Origin: Karalla daura
Lineage: Eukaryota > Chordata > Actinopteri > Chaetodontiformes > Leiognathidae
DNA: 64,000 nucleotides
Reading direction: 5' to 3'
Assembly: GCA_029224185.1 (NCBI GenBank)
Contig: CM055196.1
Location: 12,650,009 to 12,714,008, forward strand
Shown here piece by piece: positions 12,401 through 27,400 of the stretch (its first letter is position 1; every line of letters starts with the position of its first letter). A model generated the notes under the pieces. The model saw only the letters and a program-made list of their open reading frames with translations, was not told the DNA's origin and did not search any database. Position numbers and translations under genes: made by a program.

Positions 12401-15400
12401 GAGGGGAAGGGGCTGAGGTGCTGAGTGGGCAGGTCTCCGCTGTTTCATTCATGAGATGAGTGTCATCATCAATGACTTCCTTTCAACACCTCAAATACAA
12501 ACACATTAACTCGGTGCCCTTGAGGGTGTCTCCTCTGTCCACAATCCCAATGCGTGAGGTTTTAACATCACTTTGGTCTTAATCACACAAGGCAAGAGTC
12601 CATCTTTCCAGAGCTCATGTTGTACACTTGTAGCCAAACCACACGAATCATGAACATCCTGTGAAGAACTGCTGACAGCTACAGGTGTGGTTTAGGTGAG
12701 ACAATGGCAAGCATAGAAACCAGCTCCTCCTGGGCCAAACCTCAAGCTGTCTGCTTGGTCTCAAATTTGAGGCTAAATTAGCGTTGCAGTAAGTGCAGCT
12801 GGAAAAGGGTAACACTGCATTTTCCTACTCTTGAACATCCAAGGAGTTGTACAGGCTTGGCGACTGGACTTGAAGTCGATTCTTGAAGACATTTCACCAC
12901 TCATCCAAGAGGCCTCTTGGATGTCATTAACAGCCTGGTGCTCACAAAGGCTGCGTTAACAAGGTTAAATCCTAGGCTTCCCTACCAGCTGGAACTGAAG
13001 AAGCCTCTTGGATGAGAGGTGGTGTGTTTTCACAACACTTCAACTCCATGGTAATAATAATAGATACGTGAATTAATGACTGATTCCCCCAAAGATACGG
13101 TTCCTTTTTGACTGACTAACCACAATCTGGAAAAAAAAACTGCTGTAAAAAGCATCACTGTGAAAAATTATGGCTAAAATGTAAATTTAGGGTTTTGATT
13201 AAACGGCTTATTTGTTAAAAAACTTATTTGTTAAAACGTCTTGGCACTGGCTGGAAATTAGCTGGAAAACCATTACTTTTTGCAACTTACTTTGTAATAA
13301 GTATTGTTATGAATGACAACAGTATTTTACACAGCTTCAAAGTGCACTATTTGTTTTTCTGACACCCCCCACCCCTACCCCCACTACAATCTGCTGTCAG
13401 GAACACAACAGAGATAATCTATGATCCTTTAAATAACTACTGTAGCCCACAGAGACAAGTGGGATGACTACTGAATGAGCACATGCAAAAGAAAGGTTAA
13501 ATGCACTCATGTTTTTTTTTCTCCCGTTTTTCAAACAAGATAGAAATTGTCCTCTCCTTATCCCCTTAGGTGGGTCTGGTTTAGGTCATTGCTCACTTCG
13601 ATCAAAGACAGAGGAGGCGTAGAAAGTTTCAGAGAGCCCTGGGCGCTCATGAACATAAAATACGATCAAATTCAGGGAACTCGTGAGTCCCTGGGTTGCT
13701 CCCTTATTATCAATAATTCCACAAATGACGAGGCTTTAGGGTATTACACCTTGTATATACAGTGCCCTTAAGGTCCCACCTTGATTTAGACTTTCACCAA
13801 GATAAGCAGGACCTAGAGGGATGTGATTAGTGGGACAAACAGATGCTGATGGGTTCAAGGCTCAGATGTCAGAGGCTGGTCAGGTTGAACTCACAGCTGA
13901 TGTTTTTGGCTGCTTTGAAGTGCTTATGTAAGACTGTTCTTTGGCCCATAACTTCCCGGCTTTGTGACCTGGCACGAAAAAAATGTGACCTCTTACCCCT
14001 CCCAGGTACAGTAAACTGGAGAGAGTGAAAACGGGGTCCACCTCCAGACTCCAGAGAGCAAAGAAAACGAAGGGGAAGACACCAAAGCAAGGAGTGAAAG
14101 GATTTATGTTTGGCTGTGTTTGTGTACATGTGTGTGGTGGAGTGCATTGTACCTCCTCCCTGCGCTCAGATCCAGGTTTCTGGATGTACCACCGGATCTG
14201 GGCCTGTTGGGATTTAGGGATACATTCGAGGAATGTGGAGTTGCTTTGCACTCCAAAAAGGACCCTCTCCTCCACTCGTCCCCCAACAAGACCTAAAACA
14301 AACATTTCTGTCATTGATCCAACTGGTTTTCTGGAAGGCAGCGCATTCAGATTTTCTCTAGTGACTCATTAAATTCATCTGTTCACTGGACATGTTTTTC
14401 ACACAGACAGACACAAGCTGAGAGTCCTGTGAGAATAAGATCTACGTACTGTCTTCAGAGTCCCAGCACTGGCTGGCAGGGTCCCCATGCTTGATGTCCT
14501 GTCTCCTGGCTCGCCTGCAAAACAAACACCTTAGTTCTTTAGCCACCTGCAGGCACTTTGGTAAAGTACATATTTCTACTCTTGCTCATATTTCCTCTCA
14601 ACTCAAAGTGCATATCTCCAAAAACCCTGTCTTTAAACTGAGAGGTCTGCTGGGAAAGTTGAATAACAAGGACAAGTACAAATCCAAATACCAGGAAAGT
14701 TAAGAGACATTCTAAAAATGCAATAAAAATTTAAACCTGTGATGTGTTGATTCACTACTTTATGCTTGAAGGACAATGACAAGACTTTCTGTGATTAACT
14801 TCATACTGTTTTTTTTTTCTTTGAAAATGAAAGATTTAGAAATGTATGTATATTTGGCTGGAAGATATAAACATTTATCACATTAAAATACAACATACAC
14901 ATTCATAAAACAGTAAAAAAAACATCAGAATACTGGCATACTGGCAAAAAATGTATTTACTACAAATGTATTTTGCTTTTGACACGTTGAAGTATTTTTG
15001 CCAGTTTGTGCCTCTTCCTCCACTGATGGATCAAATGATCTTATCAAGGTCACCTGGATGGTGTGACGGCTTCACAACCTCAGCATCCAACGGTGAGATT
15101 ATCAAGGCATTAAGGTGAATGTCAGATAAAGTTGAGTTTACATCCAGCAACATATTTTCAACAGTGCCAAGTAATTTCTACGACTTCTGAATCCAGTGGT
15201 TCAGAATCAAATCAAAGGGTTTTTTTTCTTCCTTAAGTGCAGAAATCAATCTGATTCTGCCTACAAACATCATGCCTGAAACCAGTAAAACTGGAATGGA
15301 AGCAACTGTGAAATGACCCCTCCCCAGTCCTATTTTGTTGTGTGCTTTTCATAGTATAAGTGCTTAGAAAATCTAGTTTCTTTGGCCCCTCGCTGGGTGC

Positions 15401-18400
15401 TTCTCACTTGGACTCCTTCAGTTTGTATTGATTTCACCTCCTCCACCTCCTGTCAGTCCCGGTGATGGGACATCTGTAGCCTATACTCACTGACACTGTG
15501 AGGATCAGCTTTCAAAGAGCCCTTGAGAGCAAAAGCAGGGCCTCCACAATTCCACAAACCATAACAGCATCCCCACTGGCCAATAATCTGGCTGTGTGAC
15601 CTCTAACTGTAGGGTAGAGATTCTCTGCAGCCTCAATTCATCCAAGTGAGCACACAATAGAGAAGCAGGATAGACACAGATAGAGTATGGAATGACAAAA
15701 GCATTAATCAGAAGAGGAGTGACACCTCTAATCAATACTTCCAATAGACTAATACACTCTGGCATGGCAAATTTGCTGCAAGGGTGAGAGGCACTGAGAG
15801 ACAGTCAAAATACAGAGGAAGCCACGAGAACACACACACACATACATACAGTATCAAGAAGGAGGCCAAGAAACAGGCAAGGTAGTTTTGCGTGGTCTAT
15901 ATGTAAACTGTGTTTTTTCTAATTTATATAATGATGTGGTCAATTTGGAACTGATTGCTTTCTTACTTATTCACAATGTATCTCAACATCATGGAGATAA
16001 TCCCTTTTTTATTTAAGGATAAAAAACCTATTTGGTCCACAAGCAACCACTGATAGGTTTTTGTGAAATTCACAAAAACCCCAAATACTCATCACCAAAG
16101 TTGATTTGGTTTAAATAAATCATTAATTCAACAAATCAGGAGAATCACAAAAACAGTGTTGATGAGCAGTGACCACGAGAAAGAGCTTGGACAGAGATGC
16201 AGTGATTTGAAAACAACAAGTAGAGCCTAAATATTTCCACATTTTACTCAGGAAGTTCTTTTAGCAAACATTATGACCGCAGAGATCTATATTTGTCTGA
16301 TTCCAGTAGATTTTTCCAGGAAAAACAAGGAAAGAAATGACACAAAATGGAAACATTGCTGTGTGTTGTGAACACATACACCTTTTCTTTTAACGGACAC
16401 ATTAATATACTTTGCTTAAGTATTTCTGGTGCTTTATCTTCAGTTTCTCAACATAGACCTGAAACAGTTTTGTAGATTAATACTAGACTTTCCATTGTCT
16501 ATCTTGGACTGCTCACAGAGACAATCCTACAATATCAACACATATCTATACAATTAGTGCAATTCATTCAAGTGAATTACCTCTTGGACGTAGGGATGTA
16601 TCGTGAGCATGTGTGTCCATCCCAGGCACAGTATGGATCTCGTGCCAGGCAGCATTCAGCACAGGCATGGCCATACAGGTGACATCTGCTGAAGGCAACC
16701 TGGGCCAGCCCTTCACTTGAACCCACGTAGAGCTGTTGCTGTAGTGAAACACACACCACACTTTTCTTTAGGGACCGTAAACGATGAGATGAATCTCACT
16801 TTCAGGTTTATTACGCATAAAGAACATTGCTTGGAGGTCCAAAACATATAAACTATGAGGTTTAAAGATTAAGATTTTCTGTGACCTTAAGTTTATTTTT
16901 GTTAACACATTTATTTCTCTTCAAAATTTCATCAGTGTGAATTAAGCCAAATAATGTCTGCAGGTTAAACCTAGACTGATCAGACTCTGACCTTTGAATC
17001 AAACCATAGTGATTTAAAGATTTCTCACCATGTGTAATTTTGACAAAATCTTAGCAAGAAAAACTCAGGATGTGCTCCAACTCGTCCAAAGTTAAAGAGA
17101 TTCCTAAACAGGACTTCAAAACAACCACTGAAAGTACTGGAAAGTATGCACATACAGACACAGGTCAAACATTGCTGGAGATTAATGGAAGCTGTGATTG
17201 GGGTTGAAGTGTCTACTGACACCCCTGACCTTAAGATAATGAGGTAGAAGGAGAGAGAGTGCCACAGGCTAAAAAGACGGACAGGAAATTGTATACATAA
17301 TAGTCTGTCTTGTGCTGCATCAGGTATCATGCGCACAACTGAATGTGCATGACACTAGTGACGTCTGGGAAAAGAGAAGATGTGCAGCATTAATCTGAGT
17401 GTGAGAATAAAATGGATGAGAATGAGGCCAAACCTGTTTTGAAGACATCTCCATACTTAGGATGGGAGTGGGAACCTGCAAAAAGAAAAATAAACATACT
17501 TCACCCACTTCAGCATCTTGATTAACGAACGTTAGAGCAACAACAGATGAGTTTGTTGATTAATTGCTGAGAAAAGTTTGCGTGACAGGCACATTATGAA
17601 TATTTCACTGTTGGATGAGTCAACTGTCCCACAGAGAGCTGCCAGAGAACAGTCTGCATCTTCTATAAGAAAGCACGCTGACAGCAAATACAAGGTTGTG
17701 CCTGTGTTTCTATTTATGTGCGTGTGTGTGTGTAGTTGTGTTTAGCTCAGAACCTTGAAAACTTGAAGTTCTTCAAGCACCACTTCCTCCGTCGACCAAT
17801 TTTCTTTAGCGATGCTTACCACCTTCAGAACTGAGCCGGCATCTGCAGCAGAGAGCAATAAATCAACACGCAAGATGTATTATTTACATATCCATCTCAC
17901 TAACAATGTGTCTGAAGCTAAGGCCAAACATGAGACACTTGACTAACAATGCCTTTAGGACCAAGCCAAAGATCGACATTATTCTTAGTAATTCCTCCAA
18001 TAGCAAATAGCATGAGCAAAGTCTGTGGTATAGCTCCATCTGCTGGTCGGCTGTGGAATCACAAGACACTGCAAGAGGAGCCGGACCTCACCTGTCCCCA
18101 GGAACATGACTTCGTACTGTCCGTCCTCTGCCAGAACTCTGTCCACAACGATCTGGGTCAGTGTGTAGTCCACCCGCACACGCGTGAATGCTGGCCGGCC
18201 AGTCACAGGATAGACAGATCGATACATCAGAGGGTGGAATCGGATGAAACTGACCACGTCATCTGGGAAGTCTTTAGTGGTCTTGATCCGTGCATCGTAT
18301 GTCTTGCTGGGACACTGAAAAGTAAATGTTTTTAAAAACGTTTATTTTTGGAAAATTAGGCAACGATTCCACCTCCAAGCAGGTTTTCCTCTGCGTTTTG

Positions 18401-21400
18401 CTGACAAGTTTGTTAGTTTACTGGTGGGTGTCTCCCTCTAGTGGTCAGATGGAGAACAGCAATAGGCAAAGCACATCTGGAACATCCTGCTCCTCCTTTT
18501 TGCACGTACAAAAGATTAGACAAAGTACTCACTCACATGAGGCCTTCATCAAATAATCCATACCACTGCTGCTCTCCATTGATTACAAATTTTGTAAACA
18601 AATTAAAATGAGAGTCCAGCTGACACGTTGCTTGGCCTCATTAAAAAGGTGGTGAGGTAAGGTGAGGTGCAGATGTGAGTCTGCATACCCTGCAGCACCA
18701 TGAACATTTCACCCTCAAAACCATAGGTTTAGGTCAGGACTTGTTTATATGTTGTAATTATAGAGAATTCAAAGGATTTTAGTATGAGCTGTTTCTGTGC
18801 TGTGCTCACCGTCCCAGGACGGGGATATGGTATCCTTCCCTCGTATTCAACCCATCTGTGGTCGGGCCCTTCCTTATGTGCGTAGGGTCCATTGAAAGCA
18901 GCCCTTATGTCTGCCATGCTGTACACACACACTGCGGATCCACGGAAAATGGAGCTGGGAGTAAAGTAGAAACAAAAGACTGTTTTTAGCTGAGGGATGG
19001 AAAAGAGAGCCCACAGGTGGTGCACTGCCTACCTGGAGGTGGTGAAGAGGGCATACACTACAGGGTTTTTTTCATCTCTGGTGGGAAGCAGAAAGATGTC
19101 CCCTGAAACGGAGGAGGAGGCAAAATGACTGTTATTTGTTTGTATTAATCTGTACATAAAAGACTTTGCCGGACATCTGTCTTGTTTATTTGAAGCAGCA
19201 ACAGTAGTTTAATAGTGGCCTATGATTGCACTGGAAACTGGAGAGCGATTTCAGCTTTGAAGTGGTCTGAGTGTGGTTTTTGTAAGGTAAAACCCAGCTC
19301 CTTGGCCTACATTTTCACTTCACTTACGGAGCTCATCAAAGTGTGTGTCCACTCCGTCTGGTCCGGGGATGGAGCACACAAGTCTGGCTTTGAGAAAGGT
19401 GGTCCATTTGTTGGTCAGACTCCTCAGCCCACCCACATCATTCTGAAAAAAAAAGAAAAAACACATACACTGAATCAAACCACAACCAGCACAGTGCAGC
19501 TGGACAACGTGTCCAACGTAACCAAAAGACAACCACTATTAATGGCATTTGACCACAACCTCACTGTAATCTATCTAGTGGACGCAGAGCGAGAGACAAC
19601 ACCCAACATTGCGGCCTGACTCCGATTTCCTGCACTAATTAGGAAAATAAACAGGTGAAGCACATGCCTCTGGTGTAGATCTGCTTATTTAATCAGCACA
19701 AAGGAGACCTTCTTGTTAGTATAATGACAGTCAGGAGTAATTGAAATGGGAGAGGGAAGAAAAGGAGAGCAAAACAAAAAGAGAAGAGTGGGGAAAGCAT
19801 CAGCAGAGAAAAGAAACAAATGGAGGGGCAACATGTGGGAAGAGAGCTATGAAATCAAGTGAGGCTCCTAATTGACAATGCAGGTTTATCTTAGCATATG
19901 AATTGTTGTTTTGAGTGGCAACCTTTGACAGTGCCGCGGTAAGAGGCTTCAAGTACACCTCTTTGTAATGCACGGAAAAACTTGAGAGATCCTCTCTTTT
20001 AAAGTTGGCCTGTGCTCTATCTAAGTGGTAAAGAAAAGATCGTTATGGTTTAACAGACACAAAAACACACTTGTGTTTTTAAGAGACCACAAAAAAAATG
20101 TAAGCCCTTAATGACAATGTTTCACAGTCGTGATAATCTTCAAAGAGGATTTAAGTGCCCTCATTCCTTTTACACGCAGGGAAAAACGCACTTAAGGATA
20201 ATGAAAGTGAAAAATACAAAGAGGGAGAGAGAAGCTGAGAGAGGAAAAGAAGGGGAAAGCAGTAATCCAGAGGACTCGCCTTCCAGTCTGCCTTACAGCT
20301 TACTCCCAAGTCATAAATACACTGAAAGCTTTTCTCTGAGAATGTAGCAATAGACCTCCGAATGCTAATAACAAACCGCTGTGTGGGCCAGCCCCATTTC
20401 AAATGACTAATGCCACACTGGGTTGCAAACAAAAAGTCCCCAATTATAAATCTATCGTGATTCAGTTCTGTCAGCTGCGTAAGCATCCAACATCTGGAGA
20501 TGCGGTGCCAAAAAATACTTGCCATTAAGGTTTAACAATGTCCCTCTTTCCATCTGAGGTAGAAGGGTCTGTCATCTTATGTATCAGTGCTCTGCTTTGT
20601 CGCAAATTGTATTTTTGAATCACTTTTTAGAGACAGTGACATGTCACAAAGTCAATAAAAAAACAGTAGAGGACAAAGGGGTGAAAACCTTGATTTACTG
20701 TCCCTTACAGATTCTTTGAGATGATCATGAAAGATGGATAGATGGATGATGTTCTCCTCATCGGTGACATAAAACATCTCACTCTTACGAAATTGTCATA
20801 GTAGCAAAGGTTCCCATACGATATCCACTATCTATATGCTCCTCCAAGGTCGAATCTGCAGCAACCCTGTTGGGGCTTTCACTCTCCTGTATCCACCTGC
20901 TTCTTTGTCTTTCAAACACACCTCTTCAGGACTCTGTATACCTCCTACTCTCTACGCCTCTCTTGTACAATATCTCACCTTGCATACACGAGCCACACGG
21001 GACACGATGCTCTTGTCGTTGCCTTCCCACGACACCTCACGGAAGAAAAAGTATATCTTGTCATCATCTGGGTTGTAGGTGTCTGCGATGGGATGAGCAG
21101 ATATAAACCTGGCCTCTGAAGACACAAAGAGGAGAAGGGAGAGTTTATTTTCTTTTTATTTAGGTACTGTAATGACTTTTCCATGTGTTCCTGCCTTCAG
21201 GTGACATTCACACTTCACTTATTTAATTTAGTTATTTTAATTTTGAATTAAAAGTTTAGAGTTATATTCTTTCCTTTTTCAACAGGAAGCTTTGATATAC
21301 CACAATTTCTGTTTATGAGGCTAAAACTGAGGTTGCTTATAACTTATCCACCTGCAGTACAATTTGGTTTCACTTAGGCTAGTTAAAAACATTTCTATTC

Positions 21401-24400
21401 AACTTTTCTATAATTTTTAGCTTCTTTAGTGGTTTCCCTTATGCGGCAGTTTGTCATGTTTGTGACAGTAAACAGATCATTTGATTCAATGATGTAATGC
21501 CGCAATGTGGATCTTTGATTATAGGTTAAAAGTAATTCTCAGAAACAATTTCCCATCTACAAATCAAGTTGGCATGCAGACACCATCTTTCATTTGGAGT
21601 TGTTTTTCTGGACACGGAATGAATGTATGACCAAAATCCTCTCCTCCTTCATGCTCTACTTGTAAAATATGCCATCAAGTGGCCTTATTACTGCCTGCTC
21701 TTGTTGAAAACAATCATGTTTAAAGTAAACAAAAGGTTGTTTAAAACACTCCAAAGAGCACTGTTATGACTGGCAGGCTCATTTGAGTGACAGAAATTGG
21801 AATTTTAGCCTCATGGATGTCTTCAATGATGCCATGCAGCTTCAGGCACAAGAAGAAAATGCTCAGACACATCAAGATCTATTAATAGTCACAATTTTGT
21901 GACATTTAGCAAGCCCCAAAACTGCAACAAGCACAGTAAAATCTGGCCGTAATGTAGGAAATTATGGGGAGAGTGTCAGCAGCATGTTGCCTTCACTGTC
22001 CCGATCCAGGGGGGGAAACTAGTCCAAAGGCAGAGGAATTGCAGTGACATTACATCAACATTAGCTCAACCCCTGGAAGCTGAGCCAACCACCGGAGGGT
22101 GATTCCCCAACTGGAACAGCTTAATGTACGACTGCTAACACACTTGACAGAAGGTCATTTTTAGTCCGGCGGCACTGGAAAGATGTTCCACAGGCTCACA
22201 GGAACAGAAACACTGCACCAGATTATGCACTCTTTTTTTTCTCTATGGCCCGCCATGTGCCAGCACAAGTGCTACAGTACATACAGAGATGGAGAAAGAG
22301 AGGGAGAGGGAGGGGGAGAGGGAGGGACACAATTACTCCAAACATCTCTGTGTGGTTGTGAAATGTGGAGACCATGTGTAAGGATTTAGATCCTGGTGAC
22401 AACCGCTGATACACGACAACTCATCAGCAGCTGTAAAACACTCGAGACTGGAGATGTATACACACACAGAGAACGCTCCCCCCCTCGGTGACGACTGTGT
22501 TTGTGTGTGTGTGTGGGTGTGTGTGCAGCAATGTGGCTGTGTGACTAAGACCGTGAACTTTGCGGCAGACTGTAAATTCCCCCGAAGGTGTGGTCCCTGT
22601 TCGGCTATGGCATGCTTATAAAAGTTGCAGCTAAATGAATAAGTGGGCTGTTTCCTCTGCACGGGAATGCCAATAACCGTCCTGAGGGCACAGAGACGCT
22701 CTTTGTGTCACCGGAGAGGCTGGAAGTTTTGAGGCCAAAGGCAATAATGCGTTTTGAGTGCCCTCGGCGTGAAGTGCGTACCATTGATCCAGTAGTCTTC
22801 GGAGATGTCGGTGCGTATGTAGTGCTGGTCAGGTGGGGGCCCGAGGGAGCGTGTGAAAGTTGTGTCTTTGCCCAAGAAGTCTGAGGATGTGCCCGCATAC
22901 AGGTACTGATCTGGATAAAAGACAGGAACGTCAATAATAACATTAATATACATGAAATGGAACACTAAATATGAGACTCCACATAAATGATAACTTCATT
23001 ACATTCAAAATGAAAAAGGAGGTGAGAGATGCGTGCTGTCAAAGCATTATACACAATATTTAATAATGTGAATAAATTCAAACAAAAAGTTGTGTAAATA
23101 TTGTTTGCAATATAATGCATGAAACTCTATTCGGTCTGAAAGATGTCACAACACGGGGAGCTGTGATACTTCCGCAGATGTAATCATTCCAACATTTACT
23201 GTCGAGCTCTCTTCCCCTGTTTGTGAGACAACAGTAACATGTCTTGCAGCTGATGTTGCGACATAAGTGGGGTACAGGATCTGGGGCCAATTCAGTGACT
23301 TCCCTCAGAGAACCTCTTCATCCAAACACACTGAGAGAGACTTCAAGAAACAAACCCGAGATAAGCCTGAGAAGCACTGCATTGCTTACGACTCTCTGCC
23401 AAGTGATTTTGCGTCTGAGCACGAAATGTGTGTTTGCATCATTCATGCCCAAACTAAGACTCAGGAAAGAGCTGAGAGAGCAGATAGATGAATGCAAATG
23501 TAGTCCAGCAACTGAGCGGAGGATTGAAGGGAACTTATTTGTGGTTAAAAGCAGCAGTAATGAAAGCTGGAAGATAAGGCCTGCCAGGATACTGTGGTGG
23601 CTCATCTTACCTGTGAGGACGGAGGTAAATGGCTGCATTGGGTCAAAAGGACATTTCAATCTGCCAGACTCCACTGTGTTAGGCAGCAGCTGGAACACGC
23701 CGTCCTGGCAGACGAGAGAGATAATATTACACGTTAAAAAATGTAAAACCGACTGCTGGACTCATGCCAACATTATCCCTGCTGAGAATTGCTCCCTCAT
23801 ATGTAATTTACCTCTCTGTGGCCATTAATTTCAATGAAGGCACAGTTAGGGTGGAAAGCTCCCGTCCCACAGGCGTAGATGTGAGTCCGATTGTAGTTGT
23901 GGAGAACCCGTACGTAGTTAGCGCACTCCAGCTTCAGTAGCAGGGGAAAGAGGAGAGCAGTTATAAACTGGACAGGTAAACAATGTGGGAACTTTAGATC
24001 AAGGCGACAGTTTCTTTAGAGGTACTCACATTTGCATTTTTGCCTGCCAGTTTGCACATTTCAACTCGGTCCCAGGGAGCAGGCCAGTAAATCTAATGAC
24101 AGATTGAAAGAAAGAAACACTTCACATCTCCTAATGGTGCGTGCAAACCTTTAACTTCAGCTCATGAAACAGTCATATTACTGTTATTTATATCCTAATA
24201 TAACTGGAGTTTCTTAAGAATATAGATTTATCAACACAGAAGTTGAGAAAAGTCATTCAAACGATCGTTAAATCTCTGCCAGCCAGTTACAGTGCGGTTG
24301 TACCGATGCCAGTAAAATAACAGTAAAGTGTTTTCAAGCTGCAGTGAGCTCAGAATGCAGGAGCCAGCCTTGACAATGTGAAAGGGGAGAGCATAATGCT

Positions 24401-27400
24401 CCCGTTTGAGCATCTCCACACTGGCTCCCGTCCTGTTTTAGAGCAGAATACTCTGTAAAATGTTGTGGATTATCTTAAAGTGTACCAAAATGTACGCCTC
24501 TGATCCCGTAACATGGCAGGTGCTGAAACGCAGTCGGAGATCCTTCATTTTGGAGGCTCTTTAAAAGCCGTTGAACCCTGGATCAAACAGCAGCATATGT
24601 TCTGGCGGGACCGATCTACATTACGTTAAATATGTTTTATTGGCAGAATACTTTGCTTTAACCTAATTCTTGTGAAAGTCTTTTTCCCTCTTAACTCTTT
24701 GCTTCTTACTCATGCAGTATGTTTTCCAGGTTTGTGATTATATAAAAGTTCCATTAAATCAAATCATATTAAATTATTAATGAGCACTGAGTAACTTTTA
24801 TCTCTCTCTCTGATCTCAGTCATACCAAAGATAAAAACCTCCAGATGCTGGTACAGGGGAGCAACAGACGTACATTATCCTATAATATCCACTGTCCCTT
24901 CAATGTACCCCACCATGTTCACACATGTGTTATAACAGGCTTATGTGCTTAGCGTGTTACCTCGCATAAATCCTACCAAGGAGAGCTATCGCCAAACTTA
25001 TTCTTGGGCCAACATAACCCCAATACGCATACGCAAACACACCAGCACAAATATTAAAACATCTCATGATTGTAAACCATTGCATGCCGCTGAGGAATTC
25101 ATACAGAAAACCAGTGTTCCAACGTGATCTGTGGACTGAGAAGCAGTGAGGTGCCTCTGTGAGAGCTTAAACTGGTTTTGAGTGACTGAATATGAAATGA
25201 TCGGCAGCCTTTTTCACCACAGCATATGGGGATATTTAAAGGCTGTGGTAAAAAGTTTACAGCTCAGCAGCTATCTCCTGAAAATCAAGGTAGGGACAAC
25301 TGGAATGCTTGCCAGTGGAATATCTGATCAAGGTTTTAGTGCCTGAGGGTCCCTCTCCAGGTACGCTGCTTCGTTAACTGATAAACACCAAGTTTGTGTC
25401 TCTAGACCATGTTCGCTGTCGGGGACTGGTCCCAAAGGGCAGAGAGAATTGGACTTTTGATGCATATCTCTCTGGCATAAGTATCGATGACCACAGAGGC
25501 AACAGAAAGGCAACACTAAGAGCTAGACGAAGAGTTAAAACAACCAGATAAAATCAAATAAACACACTGTCGTCCCACTTTCGGATCAACCTCAGCTGCA
25601 TAAACACACACTCACATCTACAAACTTTAACATGTGGCATCCATCCAAATGCATACGAGTGCTGGTGTATATGTGTAATCATCTGTGTGCACGTGTGTGT
25701 GTATGTGCCCCCCCCAACTCGATGGCCCTGACCTCACCAGACGGACAGTTTCACACTGCTGTGGACGAAAAGGTGAGCTTCCCCCTAAAACAATACGCCA
25801 CTGAGAGCATTTCAGCTTTGCAAAGTGCTAATGGAAAAAAAAGAAAAAAGCTTACGTCACCCCACTTAATCGCAGGATGGGTGTGAGTGTCATGAGCTGA
25901 GACAAAAAGGACTCCTTCTGCAATCAGCCACTCACAGCATCTAATAGAGGTTATTAAGATACCTCAGGTGACTCCAGGGATGAGTTTGCCTGTCTGGGGT
26001 TTGGGCCAGTGGTTGTGTAGAGCAGTAAAGACTCTCCTGTTCAAACTTGAATTTCTCCCAGCACTATCCTTCTGTCACAGGGTGTAGGGACTCTTATAAC
26101 TCCTGTAAACACTTCAGCGTCTACCTAAACAACCTCTCAAGTATAATAAATGGCCCGACTAGCCCCAGAACCAAATGCTTGTGTTTATTTATTGCACTAA
26201 ACTCATTTTCAGCCTCGACGTTTTTCCTATTTTGCATATCCCCGCGCTCTGCTGCTCAGAGCATGTCGCATTTACCTTTCTGGGGGCTCGGGCCAGGTTG
26301 TCAGGGTTGAGCAGGTAGATGTGATCCCTGGCTCCCAACAGGAGACGACCTCGCTCCTCATCGAGCAGCAGCGAGTGGGAGTGGAGGCCATCGGACGGGC
26401 CCAAAAAAACAGAGACGCTGCCGGCTTTCAGCAGTTCTGACAGACATGGAGACAAACAAAGAGATTAATGCATTCCTGCAGCGCAGTGCGTGCATAATGC
26501 TTACATTTAGAATTGCATCATAAAGCATTAAATTACAGTTTGTTTAAAATAACATTACTGCACCGCCAAGCTTAAGTTATTCTCTGCAGTTCACTCATGA
26601 CAACCCCCAAAACTAAAATAAAAGCTCTGGGTTTCCTCTACGAGAGACAAACATGCCTCAGCTTGACTTGAAAGTGCATAATCCTCTGTGGTTCAACACC
26701 TTCGTCAGACATGCTGATAGAGAAGAGATACAGTAGAACGGAAGTTGACAACATACTACTTATCAGATATCTACGATATTCAGGATATTTTCACAGAAAC
26801 TCATACTGGTTTAAAAGCAGCTATTTCAATGGAGATTGAGGAGTGTTTTTACACTGTAACTACCCGTTTCTTCTCCCATTCACTAGAACTAATTTGCAGA
26901 TGCTTGAACAGCTTCATGAGCATGAGCTGTGACTGCAGCCTGCCCGGGGCAATATGAGATTAACATGATAAGACATGCTGGATAGCTTGTTGTTCATCCA
27001 TTAAGTGATGGTATCATTTTATTTCGTTCTGCAGGGGTAGCGCTTTGATGAAACTGCACAAAAAGAGTTCACATATACTGTATACAGGCTCTGTCCTTTA
27101 GTATCAGCCAGGCTTTGTACTCCCAGCCTCCAAAGTTTGTGTCTGGGAGCTGAATACTGACTCCATTCTCAGCTCAGCGCTGCGTCCTTGATCTCTTTGA
27201 TTAGAGGAAATCTCTTCTATCACCAGGCTCTTTTCAGTGCGCCAGTATAGCAACATGCCTTGAATAAACACTGGCTCAATGCGGGGGAGTCCTGTGGGAG
27301 TCACTCTGAAAGGATTGACACTGTGATTACCCTCTTGGTGTGAAGGATTGGAAAGGTTACTAACCCTCAATATTTGAACTTCTAGGACCCCTCCACACCA

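Larger units (their letters stand above)
8533..14152 (-). other. sema3d: Intron 17 of the semaphorin gene (5.6 kb)
   Basis: Splits the Ig domain coding. It contains GT arrays at 9303-9330, 9405-9451 and 9622-9638, and an inverted-repeat element at about 12860-13050. No exon-like frame with splice sites was seen. Confidence 0.85.

Noticed and set aside
23244..23828. 194-codon plus-strand open frame
   Set aside because: Lies antisense across exons 5-6 and introns 5-6 of the semaphorin gene, whose frame and splice sites are well supported; no recognisable domain.
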